A stretch of 64,000 bases of DNA from Cupriavidus oxalaticus (GCF_004768545.1 NZ_CP038634.1:2346413-2410412), one strand, 5' to 3'. Counted from the stretch's first letter, positions 44,802-52,326 are shown. Translations and numbers: made by a program. The notes: generated by a model not told the origin, from the letters alone.

Positions 44802-44814
44802 AACCGTAAAGCCG

Positions 44815-44853
44815 ATGCCTCGGCGCTAGGGGATTACCCGGGCGCCGGGGCAT
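44815..44853 (+). terminator. Terminator between cassette 1 peptide and TetR genes
   Basis: ATGCC-T-CGGCGC (44815-44826) pairs with GCGCCG-G-GGCAT (44842-44853), a long GC-rich stem with a 15-base loop followed by TTT. It should end the repeat-protein/peptide message and so separate the TetR gene, which has its own promoter. Confidence 0.55.
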
Positions 44854-44859
44854 TTCAGC

Positions 44860-44888
44860 TTGAGCGCCTATCTTCGCGTAGATACACT
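44860..44888 (+). promoter_or_regulatory. TetR-1 promoter with operator, AUG at the start site
   Basis: TTGAGC (44860-44865) and TACACT (44883-44888) are 17 bases apart. Between them lies TATCT-N6-AGATA (44869-44884), 13 of 16 bases identical to the cassette 2 O2 palindrome. The tetR start codon follows the -10 by only 6 bases with no ribosome site, so the mRNA is probably leaderless and autorepressed. Confidence 0.6.
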
Positions 44889-44894
44889 GCCTTT

Positions 44895-45461
44895 ATGAAA
44901 ACGCAATCCGTACGCGAGCAACTGCTCGAGCACACCCTGGTCCTGATCCGCCGCCGCGGCTTCAACGGCTTCAGCTATCGCGACCTGGCCGAGCTGGTGG
45001 GTGTGAAGACTTCCAGCATCCACTATTACTTCCCGACCAAGGACGACCTCGTCCTCGAGGCGGTGAAGGAATACAGCGCCCGCCTCAGCGAGCACCTGCG
45101 CGCCATCGACACGAAGCTGCCGGTCACCGAGCAGGCCGCGATCTACCTGGCGCCGTTCCGCAACAGCTGCGGCTCCGACCAGATCTGCCTGTGCGGCATG
45201 CTGTCGACCGAAACCCTGTGCCTGCCCGAATCCGTGCACCAGCTGCTGCAGGGCTTCTACCTGATGCACGAGAAATGGCTGACGGGACTGCTGGAGCGTG
45301 CCCAGCCGCTGCGCAGCACGCCATTCCCCGTGCCGCCGCCACGGCTGGCGCAGGTGGTGTTCGGTTCGCTGCAAAGTGGCCTGATCGCAGCCCGGTTGTT
45401 CGGCACGTCCGACCGCGTCGAGGCAGCGGCCGATACGCTGATGGCAGCCGTGGCTGGCTAA
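44895..45461 (+). CDS. TetR/AcrR family regulator of cassette 1
   Basis: A 188-residue TetR regulator. The HTH (about 5-55) reads LVLIRRRGFNGFSYRDLAEL and VGVKTSSIHYYFPTKDDLV. The ligand domain contains four closely placed Cys (SCGSDQICLCGMLSTETLCL, about residues 90-110), a pattern that could sense electrophiles, oxidants or a metal. Its DNA-binding half is almost identical to that of the cassette 2 regulator, so both should bind the ATCTAC/GTAGAT operators. It has its own promoter and operator and probably a leaderless message, unlike cassette 2 where the TetR gene has a ribosome site and lies in the operon. Confidence 0.92.
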   Translation: MKTQSVREQLLEHTLVLIRRRGFNGFSYRDLAELVGVKTSSIHYYFPTKDDLVLEAVKEYSARLSEHLRAIDTKLPVTEQAAIYLAPFRNSCGSDQICLCGMLSTETLCLPESVHQLLQGFYLMHEKWLTGLLERAQPLRSTPFPVPPPRLAQVVFGSLQSGLIAARLFGTSDRVEAAADTLMAAVAG

Positions 45462-45504
45462 GGGTTAGCGTTCCGATCTATCGCGCTGTCAGTGGCGCGT
45501 CCAG

Positions 45505-45568
45505 AGCCGTCGGGTGGCGAAAGCTGCGCGGCGGCTTTTTTCATTGGCGGCTCGCGTCCGCTTTTTTT
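45505..45568 (+). terminator. Tandem terminators between the two cassettes
   Basis: AGCCG (45505-45509) with CGGCT (45532-45536) followed by six Ts, then GCGG (45547-45550) with CCGC (45558-45561) followed by seven Ts (45562-45568). Both act on the plus strand and insulate cassette 2 from transcription of the first TetR gene. The 395-base gap 45462-45856 otherwise contains only the cassette 2 control region. Confidence 0.6.
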
Positions 45569-45633
45569 CTCGCTATATTCTTTTGGAATCAAAGACTTAC
45601 TATCGGCTATCAGTCCCATAGAAATATTCTTCC

Positions 45634-45662
45634 TTGACTATCTACCTAGTAGTAGATAGTAT
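45634..45662 (+). promoter_or_regulatory. Cassette 2 promoter with embedded operator O1
   Basis: TTGACT (45634-45639) and TAGTAT (45657-45662), 17 bases apart, enclose CTATCTAC-N6-GTAGATAG (45638-45659). The -35, spacer and operator are identical to those of cassette 1, while the sequence around them has diverged, which supports functional conservation. Confidence 0.78.
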
Positions 45663-45669
45663 TTGACTC

Positions 45670-45750
45670 ATGGAAGCGCCGCAGCGCCAGCAGCAACGAA
45701 GAGCAGGGCCCAGCGACGATCCCATGCATGACCGAAGGCGGTCATTTTTT
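45670..45750 (+). ncRNA. Cassette 2 leader transcript with terminator
   Basis: The predicted transcript starts at about 45669 and ends at a terminator, ATGACCG (45728-45734) with CGGTCAT (45739-45745) and a run of Ts to 45750. As in cassette 1 an ATG lies at the start site and opens a short frame that begins ME and contains RQQQ, but here it runs 30 codons through the terminator to 45762. The frame length is not conserved, so the RNA itself may be the functional part. Confidence 0.5.
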
Positions 45751-45764
45751 CAGGGCAGGTGATC

Positions 45765-45780
45765 TATCTACTAGTAGATA
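45765..45780 (+). promoter_or_regulatory. Second operator O2 of cassette 2
   Basis: TATCTACTAGTAGATA is a perfect 16-base palindrome, 14 of whose bases match the cassette 1 O2. It lies just after the leader terminator and 76 bases before the repeat-protein gene. Confidence 0.7.
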
Positions 45781-45856
45781 ACTACCCCAAAAAAAGCACC
45801 GCGAAGCCACTGACACCGATTGACGCGATCCGAAACATCGCCCCCTGGAGCCCATC

Positions 45857-46489
45857 ATGACCAAGTTCGCCAAGACCTTCATCACCGCCGCCACCCTTGC
45901 TGCCGCCTTCGCTGGTGGCGCCGCCCACGCCGCTGGCGTGCAGGACAGCAGCTTCGCCGGTGACAAGTACGGTTACCAGTTCCGCGTTGGCAAGACCGAT
46001 GCCTTCACCGACGGTGCCCGCACCGGCAACTTCGATCCGTTCACCGAAGGCGCACGCGTCGGCAAGGCTGATCCGTACACCGACGGTGCCCGCATCGTCG
46101 CCGGCCTGGATCGCAGTGGCGTCTCGGCTTCGCCGGCGCGCAGCGGCCAGTTCGACCCGTTCACCGAAGGTGCGCGCGTTGGCAAGGCTGATCCGTACAC
46201 CGACGGTGCCCGCATCGTCGCCGGCCTGGATCGCAGCGGCGTCTCGGCTTCGCCGGCACGCAGCGGCCAGTTCGACCCGTTCACCGAAGGCGCACGCGTC
46301 GGCAAGGCTGATCCGTACACCGACGGTGCCCGCATCGTCGCCGGACTGGACCGCAGCGGCGTCTCGGCCTCGCCGGCACGCAGCGCCGACCCGTACACCG
46401 ATGGCGCACGTGTTGGCAAGGCTGACCCCTACACCGACGGTGCACGTGTCGGCAAGGCTGACCCCTACACCGACGGTGCAATCGCCTGA
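45857..46489 (+). CDS. Secreted DPYTDGAR-repeat protein (cassette 2)
   Basis: A 210-residue secreted paralogue of the cassette 1 protein. The signal peptide and first 60 residues are nearly identical. Ten copies of the D-P-(Y/F)-T-(D/E)-G motif follow, organised mostly as a 40-residue unit (FDPFTEGARVGKADPYTDGA, then RIVAGLDRSGVSASPARSGQ) that occurs three times. The protein is longer than its cassette 1 relative because this unit has been amplified. CTGGAGCCCATC precedes the ATG. Probably periplasmic or extracellular; the function is unknown. The acidic repeats could bind a cation, which is speculation. Confidence 0.8.
   Translation: MTKFAKTFITAATLAAAFAGGAAHAAGVQDSSFAGDKYGYQFRVGKTDAFTDGARTGNFDPFTEGARVGKADPYTDGARIVAGLDRSGVSASPARSGQFDPFTEGARVGKADPYTDGARIVAGLDRSGVSASPARSGQFDPFTEGARVGKADPYTDGARIVAGLDRSGVSASPARSADPYTDGARVGKADPYTDGARVGKADPYTDGAIA
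46031..46390 (+). repeat. Three 120-bp coding repeats in the cassette 2 protein gene
   Basis: Units begin at 46031, 46151 and 46271 with TTCGA(T/C)CCGTTCACCGAAG and are exactly 120 bases long, in frame, with only a few third-position differences. This indicates recent tandem amplification. The cassette 1 gene has the building blocks but not this array. Confidence 0.85.
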
Positions 46490-46507
46490 GGCAAGCGTCT
46501 GGAAAAC

Positions 46508-46562
46508 GGCCGGCAAGTTGCCGGCCCCCTGTAACCACCGGGCTGCCAGCGAGCAGCCCGGT
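46508..46562 (+). other. Intercistronic GC hairpins, cassette 2
   Basis: GGCCGGC-N5-GCCGGCC (46508-46526) and ACCGGGCTG-N8-CAGCCCGGT (46537-46562) are two stable stems between the repeat-protein stop and the peptide start. They match the two stems of cassette 1 in position though not in sequence. Confidence 0.55.
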
Positions 46563-46576
46563 TCATGGAGTCGATC

Positions 46577-46678
46577 ATGCGTTGGCTTGACACTGCGCTG
46601 ATCCTGGGCGGATGGGTAGGGCTTTGCCTGGCAAGCGGGTCCCTCATCACGCTCGTCGCACGCGCGCTGCCGGCCTGA
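46577..46678 (+). CDS. 33-residue single-helix membrane peptide (cassette 2)
   Basis: A 33-codon gene, TGGAGTCGATC before the ATG, encoding MRWLDT and one membrane helix with LGGW-x2-LC-x2-SGS-x-IT and a terminal LPA. It is the paralogue of the peptide at 44700-44801, of identical length. The TetR gene starts 33 bases further on with a good ribosome site, so in this cassette all three genes may share one message. Confidence 0.75.
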   Translation: MRWLDTALILGGWVGLCLASGSLITLVARALPA

Positions 46679-46710
46679 GCCGCGCGGTGCAGAACGAAGG
46701 AGTTGGAACG

Positions 46711-47298
46711 ATGAAAACCCGGTCCGTACGTGAAGAACTGGTCGAACATGCACTGGTGCTGATCCGCCGTCGGGGGTTCAACGGGTTCAGCTACCGCGAC
46801 CTGGCGGAACTGGTCGGGGTCAAGACCTCGAGCATCCACTATTACTTTCCGACCAAAGAAGACCTGGTGCTGGAAGCGGTGCGCGAATACAGCGCACGCA
46901 AGCAGGCACGGCTGGCGGCCATCGACAGCAGCCTGCCGCCGGCCGAGCAGGCGCGCCAATACCTGGCTCCCCTGTGCGCCGGCGCCGGCACCGACGAAGC
47001 GTGCCTGGTCGGCATGCTGGCGGCGGATGTGCTGATGCTGCCGGAGTCCGTGCGCAGCGCGATGCGCGACTTTGTCCGCCTCAACGAGCAATGGCTTGCG
47101 CGGCTGTTCGAGCGCGCGGCGGCGCAGCGGCAGGCGCCTTACCCGGCGTCGCCCCAACAACTGGCGGAGATTGCGTTCGGCGCGCTGCAAAACGGCCTGA
47201 TCAGTGCGCGGCTGTTCGGCACCACCGACCGGCTCGACGCCGCCGCGGGGATGCTGACCGGCCTGATGCGGGCGGAGCGGGCGCTAGCCGTTGCCTGA
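46711..47298 (+). CDS. TetR/AcrR family regulator of cassette 2
   Basis: A 195-residue TetR regulator. Its first 65 residues (SVREELVEHALVLIRRRGFN and onward) match those of the cassette 1 regulator with only a few conservative changes, and the recognition helix region TSSIHYYFPTK is identical. The ligand domain has diverged: two of the four Cys are kept near CAGAGTDEACLVGML. So the two proteins should bind the same operators while sensing related but different signals. AAGGAG precedes the ATG. The 3' end overlaps the convergent hydrolase gene by 15 bases. Confidence 0.92.
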   Translation: MKTRSVREELVEHALVLIRRRGFNGFSYRDLAELVGVKTSSIHYYFPTKEDLVLEAVREYSARKQARLAAIDSSLPPAEQARQYLAPLCAGAGTDEACLVGMLAADVLMLPESVRSAMRDFVRLNEQWLARLFERAAAQRQAPYPASPQQLAEIAFGALQNGLISARLFGTTDRLDAAAGMLTGLMRAERALAVA

Positions 47299-48036
47299 CA
47301 CCATGCGCGCCACGGCCTCGCACAACCAGCCCGGATCGTCGTGGGGCAGGTCGTGGCCGGCCCAGTGATGCGTCAGCACCGGCGCGTTCCAGGCCTGTCC
47401 GATACGTGCGGAGCAGGCCGGGTCGACCAGCCGGTCCGATGACGATGCAATCAGCAGCAACTGGCAGCCAGGCGCGTTCGCCGGTGCCCGATAGCGTGCC
47501 GCGGCCACCAGTTGCGCCAGCGCGGCGCAGCGGCTGACCGGCGCGTCGGCGGCAATGGCTTGCCAGGCCGCGATGTCGGCGGCGAGCGTATCCGCGCGCG
47601 CGCAGGTGATGGCGTGAATGGTGCGCTCGCAATAGGCGCGGTCGTGCCAGCGCTGCGCGACGCGCAGCAGCTTGCCCCAGTTGCGCGGCCGCAGCCGCTG
47701 CATCGGCGTGCAGAAGGGCCGCATGCTGGTGTTGACCAGCACCAGCCCGCCGACTTCGTCCGGATAGCTGCTGGCCCACTCGGTGGCGACCATCGCGCCC
47801 AGCGACATGGCCAGCACGCGGTACGGCCCGCGCGCGCCGGCCGTCGACAGCTGCCGGCGCACCGCGCTGACCATGTCGCGCACGCACCAGGGCGCGGGCT
47901 GCACCGACAGCGCGCCATTGCCCGGCAAGTCGGGCAGCAGCGGCCGGCCCAGCCCGGCCGCTTCCCATTGCGCGGGCAGGTGCCCCCAATGGCGCGTCTC
48001 GCGCGTCAGTCCCCGCAGGAATACCCATCGGCTCAT
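47284..48036 (-). CDS. Alpha/beta fold hydrolase
   Basis: A 250-residue alpha/beta hydrolase. The oxyanion region is FLRGLTRETRHWGHLP, the nucleophile elbow is AMSLGAM (the first Gly of G-x-S-x-G replaced by Ala), and ASSSDRLVDP and WAGHDLPHDDP supply the Asp and His. It resembles BioH/esterase-type enzymes with an unknown ester or thioester substrate. It is convergent with the cassette 2 TetR gene and follows the M14 peptidase gene by 15 bases, so it may be the third gene of the LysR-M14 operon. Confidence 0.87.
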   Translation of the reverse strand: MSRWVFLRGLTRETRHWGHLPAQWEAAGLGRPLLPDLPGNGALSVQPAPWCVRDMVSAVRRQLSTAGARGPYRVLAMSLGAMVATEWASSYPDEVGGLVLVNTSMRPFCTPMQRLRPRNWGKLLRVAQRWHDRAYCERTIHAITCARADTLAADIAAWQAIAADAPVSRCAALAQLVAAARYRAPANAPGCQLLLIASSSDRLVDPACSARIGQAWNAPVLTHHWAGHDLPHDDPGWLCEAVARMVSGNG

Positions 48037-48051
48037 GCGATCCTCAACAGT

Positions 48052-49077
48052 TCATGGCAACGCCTCTGTCTGCCAGTGCGCGCGCGCCTGCTGCAGCAGT
48101 GCCTCGCGCTGCGGCCCGTGCGGCAGCCAGCGTTCCGGCGCAAACGCGACGCGCCCGAGGAAATCGAACAGGCTCACGTGGCGGCGCAGCACGCGCGCGG
48201 TGCGGTGCGCCTTGATCGGGTTGAAGATCCCCTCGCGCGAGAACAGCTGGCGCGGGTTTTTCTTGATCCACAGCCACGAGCCCAGCTCCAGCGTCATCGG
48301 CAGGAACAGGTTGCCGGCCGGCGTGAGGTCATACGCATGGTCCCACAGGTCGCCATGCAGCAGGTACTGGTGGCTTTGCGGCTCGAAGGTGTAGCCGTGG
48401 TGCGGGTGCGCCTGCTCGAACAGGGTCTTGAGCAGGTACATCTCGGGCAGGTGCGCCATCGGCCGGCGCGTGCGCGCGTACGGGAACCAGATGCTGTCGC
48501 GCCAGCCGTAGCCGGAGTGGCAGTCCACCGCAAAGCTGAGCGGGCGCGGCAGCAGTTCTTCCTGCACCACGCGCAGCAGCGCGCGGCTCTCCAGCTCCAT
48601 CGGCCCGCCTTCCGGGCCGCGATACCAGGGCAGCCAGGCGCCAAGGCGCTGCCCGCCGGCCAGGAACGGCACGGGCGCGTCGGCGTCCTGCGGGCCGTTG
48701 CGCATCAGGTCGACGCCGTTGGGATTGGCCCGGGTGCCGGCCCACATGCCGCCGGGATTGACGATCGGCATGAACACCAGCCGCACGGCCTGCAGTTCGC
48801 GATGCAGCAGTTCGTCCCATGCCAGCCGGCCCAGCACGGAGCGCAGGTAGTCCAGTACCAGCTGCGTGCCAATCCGCTCGAGCCCGTGGATGCCGCCGAA
48901 GATGCCGATGGCCGGCGCCTGCGGGTCGCGGCTGCCAAGGGTGGCCACATGCAAGCCGAAGCGGTGGCCCTGCACCACGGCTTCGCCCACCACGCGGCAG
49001 TCGAGCACATGGCTGGCGGCGTCGAACAGCGCCAGCAGCTGGTCGTATTCAGGAAAGGCGTCGGCGCGCGCGATCAT
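48052..49077 (-). CDS. M14 family zinc carboxypeptidase
   Basis: A 341-residue metallocarboxypeptidase-fold protein. GGIHGLERIGTQ supplies the His-x2-Glu zinc ligands, VDCHSGYGWRDS the third His, NPGGMWAGTRANPNGVDLMRN the Arg/Asn substrate-binding pair, and TLELGSW the catalytic Glu. No signal peptide is present, so it acts in the cytoplasm, on a peptide or on an amide conjugate such as an N-acyl amino acid. Its ATG overlaps the stop of the upstream LysR gene (ATGA), so the two are translationally coupled. Confidence 0.88.
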   Translation of the reverse strand: MIARADAFPEYDQLLALFDAASHVLDCRVVGEAVVQGHRFGLHVATLGSRDPQAPAIGIFGGIHGLERIGTQLVLDYLRSVLGRLAWDELLHRELQAVRLVFMPIVNPGGMWAGTRANPNGVDLMRNGPQDADAPVPFLAGGQRLGAWLPWYRGPEGGPMELESRALLRVVQEELLPRPLSFAVDCHSGYGWRDSIWFPYARTRRPMAHLPEMYLLKTLFEQAHPHHGYTFEPQSHQYLLHGDLWDHAYDLTPAGNLFLPMTLELGSWLWIKKNPRQLFSREGIFNPIKAHRTARVLRRHVSLFDFLGRVAFAPERWLPHGPQREALLQQARAHWQTEALP

Positions 49078-49985
49078 GCCGCCCGCGGCTCGGCGGCGGC
49101 ATCGGCATCGGCCGCGGCATCGGTCGCCGTCAAGCAGGCCAGGAAGGCACCCACCAGGCGCGTGCCGCGCCGGCTCTGCAGGCAATACAGGTATTCGTTC
49201 AGCACGGGCGCGCCGCGCGCAAACGGCACCACCCGCAGCAGCGGGTCTTGCGGCACTTCGCCCAGCGGCACCACGCTCGCGCCGAGGTTCTGGCGGATCG
49301 CTTCGTAGATGGCCTCGCGGCTGCCGATCACGGTATGCCGCGGCAGCTGCTGCGCGCAGGCGGCGAGGGCATCCTCGGTCGCCTTGCGTGTCATCGAGCC
49401 ATGCTCGCGCACCAGCAGATGGCAGCCGCGCAGCTGGGCCAGGTCCACCTGCGGCAGGCGCGCCAGCGCATGGTCCGGATGCACCACCAGCACCATCGGC
49501 GCGGAGGCCAGGCGGATGCGCGCAAGGCGGTCGTCTTCGACCGGATGCGACGACACGGCCGCGTCGATCCGGTACTCGAACAGTGCTTCCAGCATCTGCT
49601 GCGAATTGCCGATGTCCAGGCTCACCTCGATCGCCGGATAGCGCTGCCGGAACGCGGCCACCGCGCGCAGGATGTAGTAGGGACCCGTGGCGCCGAGGCG
49701 CAGGCTGCCGAAGCGCAGGTCGCCGGCGTTGCGCAGCAGGTAGTCGGCCTGGCCTTCGTGCTGCATCAGCTGCTCGACCACCGGCATCAGCGCCAGCCCC
49801 ACGTCGCTCAGGTCGACCCGGCTGGCGCGGCGGTGGAACAGCTCAACGCCATACGATTCTTCGAGCTGGCGGATGCGGCCGGTGACGGTGGGCTGGCTCA
49901 CGCGCAGCTGTCGGGCCGCCATGGTGATGCTGCCCTGGCGCGCCACTTCGAAAAAGGTCATCAGCAGGTCGCCAAGCATGGTCAT
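49074..49985 (-). CDS. LysR family transcriptional regulator
   Basis: A 303-residue LysR regulator. The HTH (about 4-62) reads LMTFFEVARQGSITMAARQL and VSQPTVTGRIRQLEESYGVE; the effector domain follows (LRLGATGPYYILRAVAAFRQ). The C-terminus ends in an Ala/Asp-rich tail. The ATG at 49985 (MTMLGDLL) was taken; an ATG two codons later at 49979 is equally possible. It is transcribed in the same direction as, and overlaps, the M14 gene rather than diverging from it, so it probably regulates its own operon. Confidence 0.92.
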   Translation of the reverse strand: MTMLGDLLMTFFEVARQGSITMAARQLRVSQPTVTGRIRQLEESYGVELFHRRASRVDLSDVGLALMPVVEQLMQHEGQADYLLRNAGDLRFGSLRLGATGPYYILRAVAAFRQRYPAIEVSLDIGNSQQMLEALFEYRIDAAVSSHPVEDDRLARIRLASAPMVLVVHPDHALARLPQVDLAQLRGCHLLVREHGSMTRKATEDALAACAQQLPRHTVIGSREAIYEAIRQNLGASVVPLGEVPQDPLLRVVPFARGAPVLNEYLYCLQSRRGTRLVGAFLACLTATDAAADADAAAEPRAA

Positions 49986-50065
49986 CCGCGGTGGTTGGGG
50001 GGAGCGCACCGGACAGGTCCGGACGACCGCGCAGTCTAGCGGGGCAATATGACAATACGGCGACG

Positions 50066-50091
50066 CCCGCCGCGGCGTGGGCCGCGGCGGG
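50066..50091. terminator. GC hairpin downstream of the phospholipase C gene
   Basis: CCCGCCGCGGC (50066-50076) and GCCGCGGCGGG (50081-50091) form a perfect 11-base stem with loop GTGG, 32 bases past the phospholipase stop and before the LysR gene. No long T-tract follows. Confidence 0.5.
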
Positions 50092-50122
50092 GCTGGCGGG
50101 CTTGGCATAGGGCAGGCAGGCC

Positions 50123-52276
50123 TCAGCCGGTCACCCCCATGGCCGGATCCGACACGCTGTCCTTGCCGGTCTCGATACGCCCGGCAAAGCGCCGCGTGAA
50201 GCCGCCTTGCGACGCGGTCACGGTGAAGTCGTACCAGTTGCCCTGCAGTCCCACCGGCCAGTGCTGCTGCAGTTGCTTGCCGGCCGGCACTTCGAAACTC
50301 CACGGGCCGTCATTGCGGTAGGCATTGGGCCGCACGGTGAATGTGGTGGCCGCGCTGCCGGTGTTGATCAGGTCCAGGTAGACCGCGGCGTTGGCGATGT
50401 CATAGCAGACGCGGATCTCGGGCGCGCTGGCGCCCGCTGCGCCGGCCGCTGCAACGTCGCCGACGAAGGCGCGATGGAAGCCGTTCGGACCCAGCACCCA
50501 CAGGTCGTACTTGCCGGCATCGCTGGCGAATACATCCCAGCTGCCATGCAGTTCCTTGCCCGGCTCGACCATATAGCGGCGCGGCACGCGGTCCAGGTGC
50601 AGGCGGTCATAGACATGGAAAACGGCGGCGGCCGTGCCGGTGTTGGCGAACAGCAGCCGCACCACGCGTTCGCGCGCGTCTTCGCGGGCGCTGACATGCA
50701 GCTCGTACGGCAATGCGCGCGACGGACGCGTGCCGCGCTCCTGCGGCGGCATCGGCTGGGTGCCGGCCGGGGGCAGCGGCACCTGCGGCAGCACGCCCTG
50801 CGCGGTGCGGATGGCATCGGCGCTGGCCTTGTCGCGGTTGGGCAGCGAGGGCAGCGGATTGTCGTTGGGACTGACGAAGTTGAAGGCCGAGACCAGGTCC
50901 CCGGCCACCGCGCGACGGAAGCTGCTGATATTGCTCTCCACGACGCCAAAGCGGGCCTCCAGGAAGCGCAGCACCGACGTGTGGTCGAACACCTGCGAGT
51001 TTACCCAGCCGCCGCGGCTCCAGGGCGACACCACATACATCGGCACGCGCGGGCCGGGGCCGTACGGGTGCTTGTCGACGTGGTATTCGGCCGCCAGTTC
51101 GCCGGCGGGCAGCGTGGTCGCGCCGGCCAGCGTGTCGCCGTCGTAGGCGGGGGCGCACGGCGGCGGCACGTGGTCGAAGTAGCCGTCGTTCTCGTCGAAG
51201 TTGATCAGCAGTACGGTCTTGCTCCACACCGCGGGATTGGCGGTGAGCGCGTTGAGCACCTCCTGCGTGTACCACGCACCCTGCACCGGGCTGGACGGCC
51301 CGGGGTGCTCGGAATAGGTGGCCGGGGCCACGATCCACGACACCTGCGGCAGCGTGCCGGCGGCAACGTCGTCGCGCAGTGCCTGCAGGAAGCCGCCGTC
51401 CGGCATGGTATTGGCCACGCCCTTGAGCAGCGGGCTGATGGCGTCGTCGGCACTGGTGTACGGCGGGTAGGGGCTGCCGTTGGCCAGGTTGCCGCGTGCG
51501 GCGTTGGCGTCGCGGTATTGCTTGAAGCCCGCGAGCGGGTTGTCGGTAAAGTTGTCCGGCATGTTCTGGTAGACCTTCCAGCTGACGCCGGCTGCGTTCA
51601 GCCGCTCAGGGTAGGTGGTCCAGGTGTAGGGCGTGTTCGAGCCGGTGAAGGAGTCGCCGCTGTTGTCGATGACCGGGCCGCCGTGCGTGCCGGCCGGATC
51701 GTTGGTGCCGGTCCAGTGGAACAGCCGGTTCGTGTTGGTGCCGCCGTGGAAGCTGCAGTGGTAGGCATCGCACAGCGTAAAGGCATTGGCCAGCGCCATC
51801 TGGAAGTCCAGCTCGGCCTCGGTGTAGTAGCCCATCGACTGGGTCTGCTTGTAGGTGGGCCACTTGTTCATGCGGCCCAGGTCCCAGGCGGCCTGCGCAT
51901 CGGGATAGGAGTGCGGCGTGCCGCTGACGCGCTGCGCATTGCCGGCACTGCTGTCGAGGTGGTAGGGCAGCACGGTGCGCGTGGTGCCGCCGTTGGTATA
52001 GGTCTGCTGCCAGACGTTGAGGCCGCCCGCCAGCGGGATCGGGAAGCGGTCGCCGAAGCCGCGTACGCCGCGCAGCGTGCCGAAGTAATTGTCGAAGGAG
52101 CGGTTCTCCTGCATCAGGATGACCACGTGCTCGACGTCGCGGATGGTGCCAGTGGCGTTGTTGGCGGGGATTGCCAGCGCGCGGCGGATGGCTGGCGGGA
52201 ACGCTGCCAGCGCGGCGGTTGCTGCGGCGCTGCCGCCGGCGAGCTTGAGGAAGTTGCGTCTGCTATGCGAATTCAT
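50123..52276 (-). CDS. Phosphocholine-type phospholipase C (Tat-exported)
   Basis: A 717-residue secreted phosphoesterase. The N-terminus carries a twin-arginine signal, SRRNFLKLAGG, then a hydrophobic stretch ending near RALAIPA. The phosphoesterase domain shows HVVILMQENRSFDNYFG, CDAYHCSFHGGTNTNR, NFDENDGYFDHVPPP and GPGPRVPMYVVSPWSRGG. Two C-terminal beta domains (about 530-700) match the repeated accessory domain of the PlcH/PlcN family. It should release phosphocholine or similar head groups outside the cytoplasm. A small lipoprotein and a phosphodiesterase-like lipoprotein lie upstream on the same strand, together suggesting phosphate scavenging. Confidence 0.93.
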   Translation of the reverse strand: MNSHSRRNFLKLAGGSAAATAALAAFPPAIRRALAIPANNATGTIRDVEHVVILMQENRSFDNYFGTLRGVRGFGDRFPIPLAGGLNVWQQTYTNGGTTRTVLPYHLDSSAGNAQRVSGTPHSYPDAQAAWDLGRMNKWPTYKQTQSMGYYTEAELDFQMALANAFTLCDAYHCSFHGGTNTNRLFHWTGTNDPAGTHGGPVIDNSGDSFTGSNTPYTWTTYPERLNAAGVSWKVYQNMPDNFTDNPLAGFKQYRDANAARGNLANGSPYPPYTSADDAISPLLKGVANTMPDGGFLQALRDDVAAGTLPQVSWIVAPATYSEHPGPSSPVQGAWYTQEVLNALTANPAVWSKTVLLINFDENDGYFDHVPPPCAPAYDGDTLAGATTLPAGELAAEYHVDKHPYGPGPRVPMYVVSPWSRGGWVNSQVFDHTSVLRFLEARFGVVESNISSFRRAVAGDLVSAFNFVSPNDNPLPSLPNRDKASADAIRTAQGVLPQVPLPPAGTQPMPPQERGTRPSRALPYELHVSAREDARERVVRLLFANTGTAAAVFHVYDRLHLDRVPRRYMVEPGKELHGSWDVFASDAGKYDLWVLGPNGFHRAFVGDVAAAGAAGASAPEIRVCYDIANAAVYLDLINTGSAATTFTVRPNAYRNDGPWSFEVPAGKQLQQHWPVGLQGNWYDFTVTASQGGFTRRFAGRIETGKDSVSDPAMGVTG

Positions 52277-52302
52277 TGGTTCTGGGCCGGATGGGTTCAG
52301 GA

Positions 52303-52326
52303 TAGGCGAGGCGGTAGGCGAGGCGG
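52303..52326. repeat. Perfect 12-bp tandem duplication
   Basis: TAGGCGAGGCGG occurs twice in a row in the 68-base gap between the small lipoprotein and phospholipase genes. It probably arose by slippage and lies in the untranslated leader of the phospholipase gene. Confidence 0.8.

Noticed and set aside
46031..46390. Regular repeats considered as a CRISPR array
   Set aside because: The 120-base units are directly adjacent, in frame and code for the repeat protein; there are no spacers and no cas genes.
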